NCBI GenBank assembly: GCA_001986395.2
Contig: MQVO02000102.1
Location: 1-34,855 of the forward strand
Origin: Irpex lacteus
Taxonomy: Eukaryota; Basidiomycota; Agaricomycetes; Polyporales; Irpicaceae
Length of the DNA: 34,855 nucleotides
Direction: 5' to 3'
Positions 1 to 10,676 of the stretch are shown here, piece by piece (the first letter of the stretch is position 1; each line of letters starts with the position of its first letter). The position numbers were made by a program, and so were the translations under genes. The notes below the pieces were generated by a model that saw nothing but the letters and a program-made list of their open reading frames with translations, was not told where the DNA came from and searched no databases.

Positions 1-1282
1 AAATGCGTGGTGATTATACATTGCTCGTGCGTGTCTGGACACTACAAGACACTTTATATTCTTACTCAACATGCTTCTTTTCTCAGGGGGCTTCGGTCCT
101 ACATTCTTCCTCATCACATTGAGATCGTCCTACTAACGATACACTAATAGCAAGAAGAAGGCATACTCCCCAATCAGTGTTACAGCTGAACGATTAAAAA
201 GTACAACTTGTGCACAGTACGCTTGTCTTTGTCTTAAGATCTCAAATATACTAATTCCATTATAAGTATCTTTTGAGGAGATGGTTAAGCCACAGCGGCT
301 CACGCTGAATGAACGATCTCGATCCTCAAGTATCGAATTCCTTTTCCCTTTTTGGAGTTCTTGAGCCAATCACCTCCCTAGATTGCTGTCCACCGATACC
401 CTTTTTGATCATCAACGTTGCGGCTCTCCCCTCAACGAAGAGACAGCAAGCGTTCCGCGGTAACGTCCGATGCTTGATCTAATAATAACGGGCTAGGCAT
501 TCTGTATGGAAGAAGGTGACCTGAAATGCCTGAAACGTACGTCATATTCGCAAGGGCTACTTCTGCAAGTTCACTAACGTCGTGAATCCAGCCAACAACA
601 TCCCATTGTGGCGTGATTGTACATCGGTCATCATTCGTTTGCTATCGTCTGTCCAACAATTGCGAGAGCTCTAGGTACCGAAAAGGTAGCATCCACGGTC
701 AACTACTGGTTTTGTCTACTGCCCGGCGTCATGCTGGCAAGAGCGGACTACATGATCGATGATCCTCGGGGCCGTCCACGAAACCGGCTATTCTCGTGAG
801 TGGGTCCAGACTGTGCCTGATGCTGAGCCCCACATTAATGCAAGCACAGGAATCACTTTCGCCATTCCAAGGATGGATCTTAGTAGGATCCAATCTCGTT
901 AATTGACAGCAGTACTGCCGCGTCTACATAGTCCAACTCTGCCAAGCCAATCAATACCCTGCGCCTCTCTTCATTAATCCTGCGGCGTATAGATTCGTAC
1001 AGCGGGTGTCACTTAAACAACTGGCCGCCATTTGCGTCGTTGATTTCAATTTGACACGACGCCGTTTAACTTTCTATCCCACTGCGGCTCGTCAATGCCA
1101 GGTTGACCTCGCGGCCCCTCATCCACGTTGATCGCATCGGTGCTTGAGACCCATCTTACCCTCATGTGGCATGCTTAATTTGGAATGGATGGTATTTGTC
1201 ACCGCCGTTATGGTCGGCCCTCCTGCTTATTTTGGTTTTATTTCGTTCCAAGCTATCGTATCTCTCGCTAACCTCTGTAGGG
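1..1282. other. Left-edge stretch without an assignable gene
   Basis: No conserved family could be recognised on either strand. Short open frames occur (for example 617-799 plus and 133-369 minus), but they carry no motif and no convincing splice-site pattern. A decayed fragment cannot be excluded around 600-900, where a splice-donor-like GTGAGT follows the open frame. The last part is the upstream region of the broken prenyltransferase gene. Confidence 0.4.
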
Positions 1283-1289
1283 TATAAAA
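1283..1289 (+). promoter_or_regulatory. TATA box of the UbiA-type pseudogene
   Basis: TATAAAA lies about 100 bp upstream of the ATG at 1391, a spacing seen for other genes in this window. That the box survives suggests that the gene decayed recently or may still be transcribed. Confidence 0.5.
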
Positions 1290-1390
1290 TCACCGTGGTG
1301 CAGGCCACAGAAAACCGTCACCACCCTCCATCATCCGAAGCCACAGACTTCTTCGCTTCTCGTTGCCTTCTCGCTCCCCGTTAACTTAAT

Positions 1391-2710
1391 ATGCCGAAGG
1401 CTTCTGAATACCAGTCTCTTCTCGGGGCCGCTCCTCCCTCTAAGTCGAGGTGGCGCGGATACTACGAGCTTACGAGGCTTCATAAGCCACTCATGGGCAA
1501 CACGCTAATGTTTTGGCCTTGCGGTGAGTGATCTCCTCCTTTACGTCGTTGAGAGGTTTACGAACATTCTGTTTTCAGCGTGGGGCCTGACTATGGCCGC
1601 CTATACTAATGGCACCACTCCATCAGTACTCGCCTGCCAGCTATCACTGTTTGCCATTGCCAGCACCTAGTACATAGTGCCGCCTGTGTACTCAACGATA
1701 TTTGCGACATTGATTTCGACAGACAAGTTGGTACGTACTAGCCCAACATCACCATACTTTTACTGACGAAATGCACGTAGAACGCTGCAGAAGCCGTCCA
1801 CTGCCGTCTGGCGTCGTGTCTACATACGAAGCATGGATTCTCCTGGTTGCCCTACTTCTCCCTACAATGGCCATGACTGCCCTTCTTACCGATCGTACTG
1901 TGTAAGTAGCCGCTATCCGCTTTGATAACCGATGGTCTGTCTGATCACCAAATACTTCCAGGGCGCTGTTGACACTCTTTGGTATCTTTCCGCTGCACGC
2001 GCTATATCCCCTCATGAAACGATGGACGTACTGGCCGCAAGCGTGGCTGGGTAAGTTTTCAGATTTACCACTGATACCACCCCATGTTAAATTGCCGCAC
2101 AACCGAAATGTAGGGCTCGCTATGAACTGGGGCTATGTTATTGCCTGGTATGCCGTATCCCACAATGCCGATCCGAAAGTAGGCACCATCGGCTCCTTCT
2201 TTTTCGGCACCGTCTGTACGCCAATTTCTTTCACTGATCTCTATCATTTCCGTCCATTGACGCAGAGCGTGACGTACATCTTCACAGCTGGACGATTGTT
2301 TACGATACCATATATGCTTGTCAAGACCGAGAGGACGACGTTTACGCCGGCGTAAAGTCTACCGCTCTGCTCTTCGGGTCGTACGTTCGTCCGATCCTTA
2401 TTGGCTTCACGCTTCTGTTCCTCGCTTTACTGCTATCCGCGGGGGTCTTGGAACGGACAGAGTGTGGGTTACTTTTCCATATCGTGCGGTGGTTCGGCAA
2501 TACACTTTTTGTGGCAATTCTGGACGTGGGAGGTCGAAAGGCCGGAAGACGGAGGTAATAAGTTCCAGGTGAGTTGACGTCGCTACAGTTGCGAATAGGA
2601 ATATTGAGCTGATATCTTGGTGTCAGGCCAACGGATGGACGGGACTGTTAATCTGGGTCGGTATGTTGGTGGACTATTGGCTTCGCCATGGGGGCGCTGC
2701 AACTGCATAA
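1391..2710 (+). pseudogene. UbiA/COQ2-type prenyltransferase, broken by three lesions
   Basis: The family joins a polyprenyl chain to an aromatic ring inside a membrane; COQ2 does this to 4-hydroxybenzoate in ubiquinone synthesis. Both Asp-rich metal-diphosphate motifs are readable: NDICDIDFD near 1692-1720 and [13 protein letters not shown] near 2300-2338. Exons are about 1391-1523, 1579-1730, 1781-1901, 1962-2050, 2114-2215, 2288-2571 and 2628-2710; most introns have GT-AG ends. Three lesions break the frame: one base lost near 1666 just before HSAACVLND, one base missing at the splice donor near 2215, and one surplus base near 2448-2451. After the last, the proper C-terminal frame resumes and ends at 2710. 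The N-terminus shows no obvious mitochondrial presequence, so it may be a paralogue of COQ2 used in secondary metabolism rather than the essential gene. Assembly errors are the alternative, but the nearby 3.7 kb SMC1 coding sequence has none. Confidence 0.85.
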
Positions 2711-4225
2711 GCCTCTGAAGCTGTGTAACTTATTCTCCTCGTGCTATTATTGAAGGGGTAGCATGGCGACCCCAACGACTAGGGAACCTTGTAACAATGG
2801 CTAAAGTAGTAATCGTCGTAATATCTCCTTAGATTTATAGAAGCTACTACCGGTATAAAGTAATTTGCTGACTATAACTTCGAATACCGCACTGTCAACC
2901 TCGGCACCGTCACCTATGAAGCTATATGTGCTCAAGAAGACACATAACTGCTTCTTAGTCGCCTTCGTGACAATCGCACCTCACAGCCACCTAAGATACT
3001 TACTCGCTCCAACGTATTAACAAGGTCGTAGCAATTACTAGAGGTACGGTCGCCAGTATGGGAATAGCAACTCTGCCCTTCACAAAATCTCTAGATGACG
3101 CAGTTCTCTCCATTCCTAGATAACACCCAGGTATCGCAGCATCGATATGCTAAGATCTACATGTCACCATGTCAACTCGACGGTATAAGGGCAAGGCGAT
3201 GAAACACGAGACGGCGAGCCATCTCCCTGGGAAGGCCTGGAGTTCAATCTCAAGAGTTGCCTTTTACGGACAAGGACGAGTGTGGCGCCTATCTTTCAAT
3301 GCGACTTCCCATCATTTCGTGGGCGCCTTTTGGTACACGAGGACCTGTTCGTCAGCGTTCCTGAACTGTATGAACCCTGAGGCCATGAGGCGGCGAGTTT
3401 CCCGTGAATACATCCACGTACGATACCCCCCAGCGACGGCGGTGAAGTACGACGTGAACCACGCAAATTACCCATAGGAGAGACACAAGGTCTCAAGTAA
3501 ACAGGGATGAGGAAATGTTCGAAATTACAGCGTGATTTATTGCAGAAGCATGTCTCGCATGAATTCTACTGGACAGTCTGGACGTGAGTGAGTACGCGGA
3601 GCTCCGAGGGTCTCACGTACCTGCCTTACGAGCGACCTAGGACCGTTTCTGAATGACTTTTTGGCGTTCTGGAGTTCGCTCGGCTTTGCGTCGATGCGCC
3701 TTGGGGAGTTTACGCACTGTTACAGCGTCTTGTGGGCTGCGAAGTTCGACGACGACGACGACGAAGAGCGAACGAGGGACATTCCTTGCGTGCAAGATGT
3801 CAGTCGCTTGCTGCTTCCGGCCGATGAGAAGACGAACAAGGGGCTAGCCTGATTCGTTTACAAGGGGGAAGTAGAACCTGGAAAGCAGCATCTGATGGGC
3901 GGGGTAGGACCCGGGATACCCGCCAGCGCTGTATGATAATCCAAATGATATCCAAATGATATGCTGGATATCTGGAAAGCCTGCGCCGGATAATGCCAGA
4001 ATCGTTGCGGTGCTCATGCATGTGTCGTTTCATAGTGTGCGGTCAATGCAGCCAAAGTCGTGGCCGCGGTGCTGTGCAAGTTGACTGTGGCGTAGTGAGA
4101 GTGAAGGAGGAACGTGTTCGCGAGGACAGGCGGATAGAACGCGGGGTGAAGCGGTGTCTGGGGGACATGTTCCAGATTCTTGGTGGAAATTCGCAGGGGA
4201 TAAGACTCAGCGTGCTTGCCGGGTT
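2711..4225. other. Gene-poor stretch of 1.5 kb
   Basis: Nothing recognisable is encoded. The longest open frame (3169-3477, plus) is rich in Arg, Tyr and His, has no family motif and no matching neighbours. Two small repeats are visible: a GAC run around 3748-3762 and a short direct repeat of CCAAATGATAT near 3940-3962. The right part is presumably the promoter region of the HMG-box gene. Confidence 0.4.
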
Positions 4226-4231
4226 TATAAA
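4226..4231 (+). promoter_or_regulatory. TATA box of the HMG-box gene
   Basis: TATAAA sits about 160 bp upstream of the start codon. The sequence between them is pyrimidine-rich near 4345-4375, as is common in fungal 5' leaders. Confidence 0.45.
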
Positions 4232-4387
4232 GGCAGAGAACAATAGCCTTGATCGTTTCGCTTCCCCCGTCCGACTCCTCCTTTACTGCCTCCCTCAATA
4301 GGGAACGTGGCCACGATCCCTAACGCTTGACTTCATAGATTGAATTAACCCACCTCTCTCTCTAATACCCCATCTGTAGCTCTAGTT

Positions 4388-6066
4388 ATGCCTGTTGCTC
4401 GTTTGAGTCGTCGTAGAAGATCTTCCCTGGGCATTGGTGAGTTTCGCCTTCGATCGGTCGGATGTGCTAGAGCTGAGGATGTGGCGTGCAGCTCTCAGTA
4501 CTCCCGTTAGACCTGGGACGTATGGAATCACCACATCGCCTCGTCTCGTCACTTTCGCACCTAATGTCACCCCTGGAACGTACATCGAGGAGACTGAAGG
4601 TGGCGATGATCCCACGGTAGAGCCGCCATCGCCTTCAGACGCCCTTTTCCCGCCCGCAGAACTGCTCGCGCCTAGTACATCGCGTCGCCGTGCCCCACCG
4701 GGCAAGCGTCGTTCGCAGGGATACATCCCCCGTCCTCCGAATGCCTTCATGCCTCTTCCGCGCCAACTTTGTCCGCCAGAAGCACGTTCCCGGATCGATC
4801 GAGACCAATCACGGCTCGCTGTCCAAAATCATCGGTACGTAAAGCCATCTTCTGGCGGCAAACAAAGCCATCTTGACGCTGGCTGTAGGGAACTGCTGGA
4901 AAGCGCTGCCTGAGGCCGAAAAGAAGGTTTGGGATGCCAGAGCTAAGAAGGCGAAGGCTGAGCATCAGAAGATGTACCCGAACTACCGATTCCGCCCGGT
5001 CCATAACAAGAACAAGAAGAACAAGAGCAAAGTTCCCGCTGAGCCAGCTGATGAGGCTCGCTGTGAAGCCGTCGCGGCGTTGCTCCTGGAAGGCAAGAAG
5101 GGCGAGGAACTGGCTGCTGCTGTCCGTCGTATTGACCTTGATCGTGCACGGGAGACGACTGGCTCGATGAGTCCGATGCCAACATTGCACGCTCCGATTC
5201 CCATGGCTGTTCCTGCTCCCATGTATGCCCAGCATCGTCGTCCATCATCTGTTCCACCTCCGTCCATCTATCATCCCATTTCGATCCCAACAATGCCGTT
5301 CTTCCCTCAGCATGACTTGGGCTTTGTTCGCCCTGAGTCTCCCTTGACAAGCATTGCGAGATCGCAGCAGCAGCGGATGATGTACGGTCACAGACGTGCG
5401 TCCAGTGCCGAGCCGCGCTACTACGACCACTGGGGAATGGCTTCGCTTCACCAGGCGCCGTTGAATCCTGCGGACCTCCAGACGGATAACGAGCCATTGC
5501 CCGACGTCGATGCTAGCCTCTTCAACCCATCGTTTTTGGGTACCGACTCCGGCTTCAGTATGCAGGGAGCTCAGCACGATATGTTCGCTGCCCAGCAGTG
5601 CGACCCGATATCCAACCCTGCTCTGGCTCTGCAGATCTCTCCTCTGGACAATCTCGACAATGGTCTTAACTCTGCCTCCACCTGGAGCTCGTCGGCGGTC
5701 ACTCCAGCTGACCCCATGGGCAACTCGTGGGCTATGCCACCATACGAGGGACACTCGGCAGTTGGCTCTCCTTCAGCGCAGTCTGTCACGCCTCCTCCGA
5801 CCGAGGCACAGACCCCACCGCACGCGGGCTACAACATGTATGCCGCACCCGAGGCGAACTATATGCAACAGCACGTTGCCGTCGCCGGTGCTGACGCCAT
5901 GGGTTCGTCGACGGAAGACTATGGTGTCTTCAGCCAGCACTTGGAGTTTGGCTACAACGGCGACGTGCAGGATTATCAGTCTTGCCTCGACCCGTCCCAG
6001 CAGATGTACAACGACATGTCTGCGGCGCAGGCTCACTACATGCAGGAGTTGGAGGCTCAGTACTAG
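4388..6066 (+). CDS. HMG-box transcription factor (Ste11/Prf1-like), frame broken by one base
   Basis: A fungal MATA_HMG-type DNA-binding protein; relatives such as fission yeast Ste11 and Ustilago Prf1 control mating and development in the nucleus. Exons are 4388-4436, 4492-4834 and 4889-6066, with introns ending GTGAGT...GCAG and GTACGT...GTAG. The box starts at about residue 97 (RPPNAFM) and continues through FRANFVRQ, NHGSLSKIIGNCW and WDARAKKAKAEHQ to a basic tail. Between RPPNAFM and FRANFVRQ one surplus base (about 4752) shifts the frame; discounting it gives exactly 523 codons including the stop, which supports a single indel in an otherwise intact gene. The roughly 350 residues after the box are rich in Pro, Ser, Gln and Met, as in activation domains. 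Either the allele is dead or the base is an assembly error. The exact subfamily cannot be settled by eye. Confidence 0.82.
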
Positions 6067-6637
6067 ACCCGTCTCTGGTTTCGTTTTGCAAAAGGACAAG
6101 CAGGCTTCTCTCTGTGAACTCTCTTGATTTAATCACTCACCTTCGCGATTTGCTTACTTCTATCCGCATACACACACATCTCCATTTCCTTATATACCAT
6201 CCTAGGGTTGTCGGTTTTTCCATCCCAGTTATCGTTTGCTAGTTTCTCGTTATCATCCCACTGTATCAATAACGTCCCGTCTCTGGTGTTTTGTGTTGCA
6301 CACGCACCTCCCACTGTAGCATTATATCTCTCCTCTCTCTCGACTCTCTGTAACGTATACCTGTTAATACGACTCTGTTTGCCTATACTTAATATCGCAT
6401 ATATGCGTGTCTTGTGCGAATCCTCCTTTCTTGTTCACTTCCGGTGGCTGACATACAACAGGCTCTTGCATTGGTTCGAACGTTCAAACGTTCACAGCTG
6501 AACCGAACCGTGTCCGTGTCTCCCAGCCATGCTGAGCCGGTGTACTTAGCGTGGGAAGATCAGTATGATGTCGCTCTCAACGTCACTCTCGCTCACACAG
6601 GCTCAACTGCTTCCAATTCCACAGTCCTCATGGTGGG
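6067..6637. other. 3' flank of the HMG gene and upstream region of MAPEG gene 1
   Basis: T- and C-rich sequence with TATA-like runs near 6190 and 6390, and a palindromic GTTCGAACGTTCAAACGTTC-like patch near 6474-6494. No coding motif was found. The patch resembles a tRNA B box only superficially. Confidence 0.4.
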
Positions 6638-6645
6638 TATAAAAG
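6638..6645 (+). promoter_or_regulatory. TATA box of MAPEG gene 1
   Basis: TATAAAAG lies 61 bp before the ATG. The context GGTATAAAAG followed by a purine-rich run and TATGG is repeated in the promoter of the inverted paralogue (16280-16287, minus), which supports a working core promoter inherited from the common ancestor of the two genes. Confidence 0.65.
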
Positions 6646-6705
6646 TAGGAGTTATGGCAGTCACTACTCTTAATTCCCCTTTCCCCATCAACCACGACGA
6701 GCACC

Positions 6706-7597
6706 ATGTCCCTCAACCTTGACAGCGCGCTTTCTCTCTACTCGATTCCCCTTGCATGGGTGACCGCGTTCTACCCAGTGACTTTGAAGGTAAGCGTACC
6801 ATGAGTAGAGGAGTAGTCATGTTCTAATAGACAGGATTGGTAGACTGGAATTCTTTCGAGTAGCCCGGTAGGGTATAACAAGTGCGTTATATGCATTCTG
6901 TTTTATTACCCTACCATCACTAACGCAACTCTTCTGCAGTCTCCAGCCTCGCCAGAACGTCGAGCGTGCTAGGTCGCCTTCTGGCCTGGATAAGGCGACA
7001 GCGGACCTCGTTTCCCGGTACGAGGGTGCCCATCTTGTGAGTTTCACCGCAAATAAGCTGTGACGGATTACCATGTTCATACACATCCCTCTAAGAACGG
7101 CATGGAGAACTTGCCTCTTTGGTTCGCTGCCATCGTGAGTCCTCTTCTCCACGCAATACTTTCTATCATGCTGATACTACCTAGTTGGCGGGGCACTTTG
7201 CAGGCCTGTCTCACAGGACGCTGAACTATTTCTCAGCTGCCTAGTACGCGTCACTTTCTTAAACTCCAAGCTATCCAAGCTGAGCACTTTTGTGTTTATA
7301 GTATCTCCACTCGCGTTTTGTACAACTACGTGTACGTGAACCAGCAAACTGTTGCTCAGAGCTGGGCCCGGTACGCATATATGCTTCCTGCTCTCTGCTT
7401 ATGAGTACTGATGGTTTGATCCGTCATGTTACAGCTCCGCGCTTTACTTCGCTGGGCTCTGTATGTTTTTAAATACCTTCATTGTTTTATGGAAGATGTT
7501 GACATAATCATTTTATGTAGCCATGCCTCTAACGATCCTGGTCAAGTCTGCCAACAGGCTGCACTCTGCTTCGACTCTGTTCAATTACCGGGCTTAA
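6706..7597 (+). CDS. MAPEG-family membrane protein, copy 1 (162 aa)
   Basis: MAPEG proteins are small four-helix membrane enzymes of eicosanoid and glutathione metabolism; fungal members include microsomal glutathione S-transferase/peroxidase-like proteins. Eight exons: 6706-6789, 6844-6881, 6940-7036, 7096-7134, 7185-7243, 7302-7370, 7435-7460 and 7521-7597, giving 163 codons with stop. Recognisable stretches are MSLNLDSALSLYS, LQPRQNVERAR, EGAHLNGMENLPLWFAAI, LAGHFAGLSHRTLN and TRVLYNYVYV. The tiny second exon was chosen by comparison with the inverted paralogue at 15298-16222, which has the same exon phases and lengths; other acceptors give stops or a less similar peptide. The N-x-E/H-rich loop before PLWFAA is the usual MAPEG hallmark. 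Substrate and oligomeric state cannot be told. It opens the detoxification-like gene block that runs to 16222. Confidence 0.88.
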
Positions 7598-8377
7598 ACT
7601 GCGTGTTGGCCGCAAGGGAGAACACGAAGTTGGCGAAGTGTATAATACAGGCATCGGTTTGTGAACATAGGAACTTGTACGTTGGCCTGAGTGTACTCCT
7701 AAAAAGTGATAATTGTGTTGCGCCGTTGTTAGTGTCTAGAACTGCGTGCCTTGAAGTCCACGATATTCACAGGAATATTCACATCTTGATGGACCCATAG
7801 CGAAGGTATTCGTCATTGTTAGGCATGTACACCTTTGTATTATTACTTCCATTCACCTGCTTGTTCTAACAACTGTTTATCATCTGATGTAGATGGTAGG
7901 TGAGCTGAGGAGGGTCATGGAGCCACGGGCAAGGCCAGAATCACCTGCGTATATTCGCGGCGCACCCTGCCCATATCACAGGAAAGATCCTAACTATGTT
8001 CAATGTTGCTGATGAAAATTCGTCCATATGGCTTTGCAGTAACCAATCCCAGACTCTATCTGCCAGATTTGGTACTGTCAACAGATGGGAGGCCGAGGGT
8101 ATAGTCCTTCCACGTTGTCCTCCCATAGATCTGGTTGCCCATGGCTCCCTACCGGTCTCTAGGAAGGTGAGAGTCGTTCGTCGCACGCAAAGCCTCACGC
8201 TCACCGCTTGTCTTCGCCCCTTCATCGTCCCTGCTCCTTTTCCTCCTCTTTGAGTGAGGTCGCCCACTATCCTTTTCAGAAGCATCAACCGTCCGCTCCT
8301 TAGCTTTAGTAACTCTCCCGCCTCCATATACCCCACATTCACCCATCACTCCCTCTTTCGTTCCCCCCTCCCCGCCA
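7598..8377. other. Intergenic region between MAPEG 1 and the membrane protein gene
   Basis: No gene recognised. The last 70 bp before 8378 are strongly pyrimidine-rich, typical of fungal promoters and leaders. Open frames on the minus strand overlapping 8149-8802 are shadows of the downstream gene and its leader. Confidence 0.45.
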
Positions 8378-10110
8378 ATGGCACCCTTCCGCGCGTTCAA
8401 ACCCGTCTCCCTAGGCGTCCTCCTCACATTCGTCTCAGTCTGCAGTCTACCAACATGCGTCTCGGCAGAACGTAAGAACTTCACCGTCGATGATGCCGCA
8501 GTTGAGGATGGAGAACCGCGTATCACGTATTCGCCCCTCGATGTGTGGAAGCAGGGAAGCGACTGTGGTCCTTGCACTGCGCACCCCGACGCCTCAGAAG
8601 CTCTCGATGGGACTTGGCATGATATTACGTTCGGAGCCCATGGGTTTACAGGCTCGGAGATAGCGTCGATGGATTTCAACGGTGAGTGACACGCAGATGA
8701 CGTGTTATATTTCTGCGACACCGCCAATTCGCCTCCGTATGCTGATATTGGGTGCATTGTGTCTGCAGGAGTGGCTGTATACGTCTTCTGTATCGTGTCC
8801 AATTCGAAACACTACCCGACGTCGTTGACGTTCTTCATCGACGGAGAAACCGCTGGGAGTTACTCTAATTCTCCGACGTCGACCGACGATACCAGCTTCA
8901 ATTATAACGTGCTGGTGTATTCGAACGACGCGCTGGAATCTGGGGACCACACAATTGAAATACAGAATGGCGGGCAGGGTGTACAGGATAGCGTTATCCT
9001 GTTGGATTATATCGTTTATTCGTGAGTACCGTTGGAGTTTTGTGAGGTATGTTTGGGGTACTGACGTGGAGTAGTCAGGATGTCGTTGTGCAAACACCCC
9101 CCGAGCCGTCGCCCACCGCAACGCAACCTCCAACTTCATCACCTACAGACACAGATGAGAGAGCACCTACATCAACAATAACCAGCGTCTCAACCGAGAC
9201 AATCTCCTCTGTTATTACGCTCTCTCCGACAGTGACGTCCTCTACTCAGGACTCTTCCTCCTCGCTTTCTCAGTCATGGACGTCGAGCTCAATGTCCTGG
9301 ACCGAAGTAATATCGAGTACCGACGTTCCCGTCAGCCTCTCTACTACGATAACGCTGCTTTTTCACACCATCAGCTCATCCGGATCTCTCCCGTCAGCAT
9401 CACCTCCATCGTCACCGTCAAGCCAGACGCAGCCTCCAGAACCACAAAACACACGCTCTCCAACCTTAGCATCCCACAAACACACTGCCACCATCATCGC
9501 TGCAGCCGTTTCTAGTTGTGGCGCAATTCTTCTGGTTCTCTTACTCCTATGGTACCGCAAACGCATACGCGCACAGGCAAGAGATGGTCTCACGCGTGGG
9601 TATCCATACCGGGATCGACGACGGACACGATCGACGACTTGGAGGGGGTTGGTCGAGAACACACCGCCTGACTCGGAACGCAGTGTCTCGTCTCTTCCTG
9701 ACTCGGACGTCATCGACATCATACCGTCACCAGCAGAGCACGTAGTGGATGTTCCCCAGGCCATTGGCATGCCCAGTGACGGCGAAAAGGCATCTGATGT
9801 CGCTACGACCGGAGGTACTATCGTCTCCAATCCAACCCTCGTTCAGCAGCAGTCTGAGTGGTATTCGGACTCGCCGACCTCACCTACTCGGACGACGCGA
9901 ACTTCGATGTCGGGGCAGTCCGTCAATGTATCGATGATTACTACTGCGGCGACCGTGGGCTCTCCGCCTCCTTTGCCTGTGCTGCATCATGGGTATGCGG
10001 CGCAGGATCGGAGACAGAACTCGAATGAAACGACGCCCGGGTCAGTGGCGAGGGTGAAGACTGCTGAAGACCCTCCTCCGGCGTATGAGGCGTCATCTCA
10101 AGTGCCGTAG
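8378..10110 (+). CDS. Secreted-domain single-pass membrane protein with PPAY tail (530 aa)
   Basis: Exons 8378-8681, 8769-9021 and 9075-10110 join in frame into 531 codons with stop. Order of parts: a signal peptide (about residues 1-30, hydrophobic VLLTFVSVCSL then ...VSA); an extracellular domain of about 150 residues with motifs YSPLDVWKQGSDCGPC, GTWHDITFG and AVYVFCIVSN, resembling the beta-sandwich ectodomain common in agaric single-pass proteins; a Ser/Thr/Pro-rich stalk (about 190-320), probably O-glycosylated; one transmembrane helix (about 325-348, AVSSCGAILLVLLLLW) followed by the basic stop-transfer RKRIRAQAR; and a disordered cytoplasmic tail ending in DPPPAYEASSQVP. The PPAY is a possible WW-domain (Nedd4/Rsp5-type ubiquitin ligase) docking site. 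Topology suggests a cell-surface sensor or wall-anchored protein. The ligand is unknown and no enzymatic motif is seen. Confidence 0.85.
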
Positions 10111-10608
10111 TGTTGTGGGGCGTATTTACTATTACTTCGCCTTCGTAGCGTTCATTAGATGAGCAATGGTAGGATTTGCTTGGAGCGAGCAGATTGTCGG
10201 TAGGTGATAAGTTTATGCAGGCGTGGTATCGTTACTGATTGTCACATTTTCCTCCCGTTTCACCTGCAGATCTATGGGGTGGTGTAGTTGTAGTTAATTT
10301 ATTGGTGAGAGATCTCTGCGAGCGAACAATATTGACATTGAGGCTCCGGGCTCGTCCTTGTACCTGAAATACAGAATCTCAATGAGACTAAAAACCGGTT
10401 GGAAGCAGAGATGTTTGTGCACTCTACACACTCATCTCGTTTGCCGGCTTCCTCTTGTCTGGCTTACTGACAGGTCCTAAAGCTAAAGTTGCAGTGGCTA
10501 CAGGCATCGGCCCGAGCGCCGTCCCGGACCGGGTCGATGCGCGTGAGATCAGTGGCCCCGTTGCGTGATATCGGATAACCGATTGTCTGAACCTCTTCAG
10601 CTGGGCAC
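10111..10608. other. Intergenic region before the aldo-keto reductase
   Basis: A 3' flank of the membrane protein gene followed by the promoter region of the reductase. An open frame on the minus strand (10424-10777) has no family motif and runs into the first reductase exon, so it is treated as chance. Confidence 0.45.
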
Positions 10609-10615
10609 TATATAA
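10609..10615 (+). promoter_or_regulatory. TATA box of the aldo-keto reductase gene
   Basis: TATATAA lies 62 bp upstream of the ATG, matching the spacing in the MAPEG and aldehyde dehydrogenase promoters of the same block. Confidence 0.6.
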
Positions 10616-10676
10616 CCCGACGACGTACTTACCCATACAGGTACCAGCACAATACACCCCTCTCACGCCCACCACC

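Noticed and set aside
3169..3477. 102-codon open frame in the gene-poor stretch
   Set aside because: No family motif, no splice context and an overlapping open frame on the other strand; chance is the simpler reading.
4947..5754. Several long minus-strand open frames across the HMG-box gene
   Set aside because: Shadows of the third exon; the plus-strand frame continues a recognisable HMG box.
6471..6495. GGTTCGAAC resembling a tRNA B box
   Set aside because: No A box or acceptor stem at the right distance; part of a small palindromic patch.
6831..6859. Alternative second exon for MAPEG gene 1 starting at 6831
   Set aside because: It also keeps frame, but the 6844-6881 exon matches the paralogue in length, phase and residues.
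8306..8312. TTAGTAA, a Yap1-type oxidative stress site before the membrane protein gene
   Set aside because: A single 7-mer without counterparts in the other promoters of the block is not enough evidence.
8149..8802. 217-codon minus-strand open frame
   Set aside because: It overlaps the first exon of the membrane protein and its pyrimidine-rich leader; composition reflects the opposite strand.
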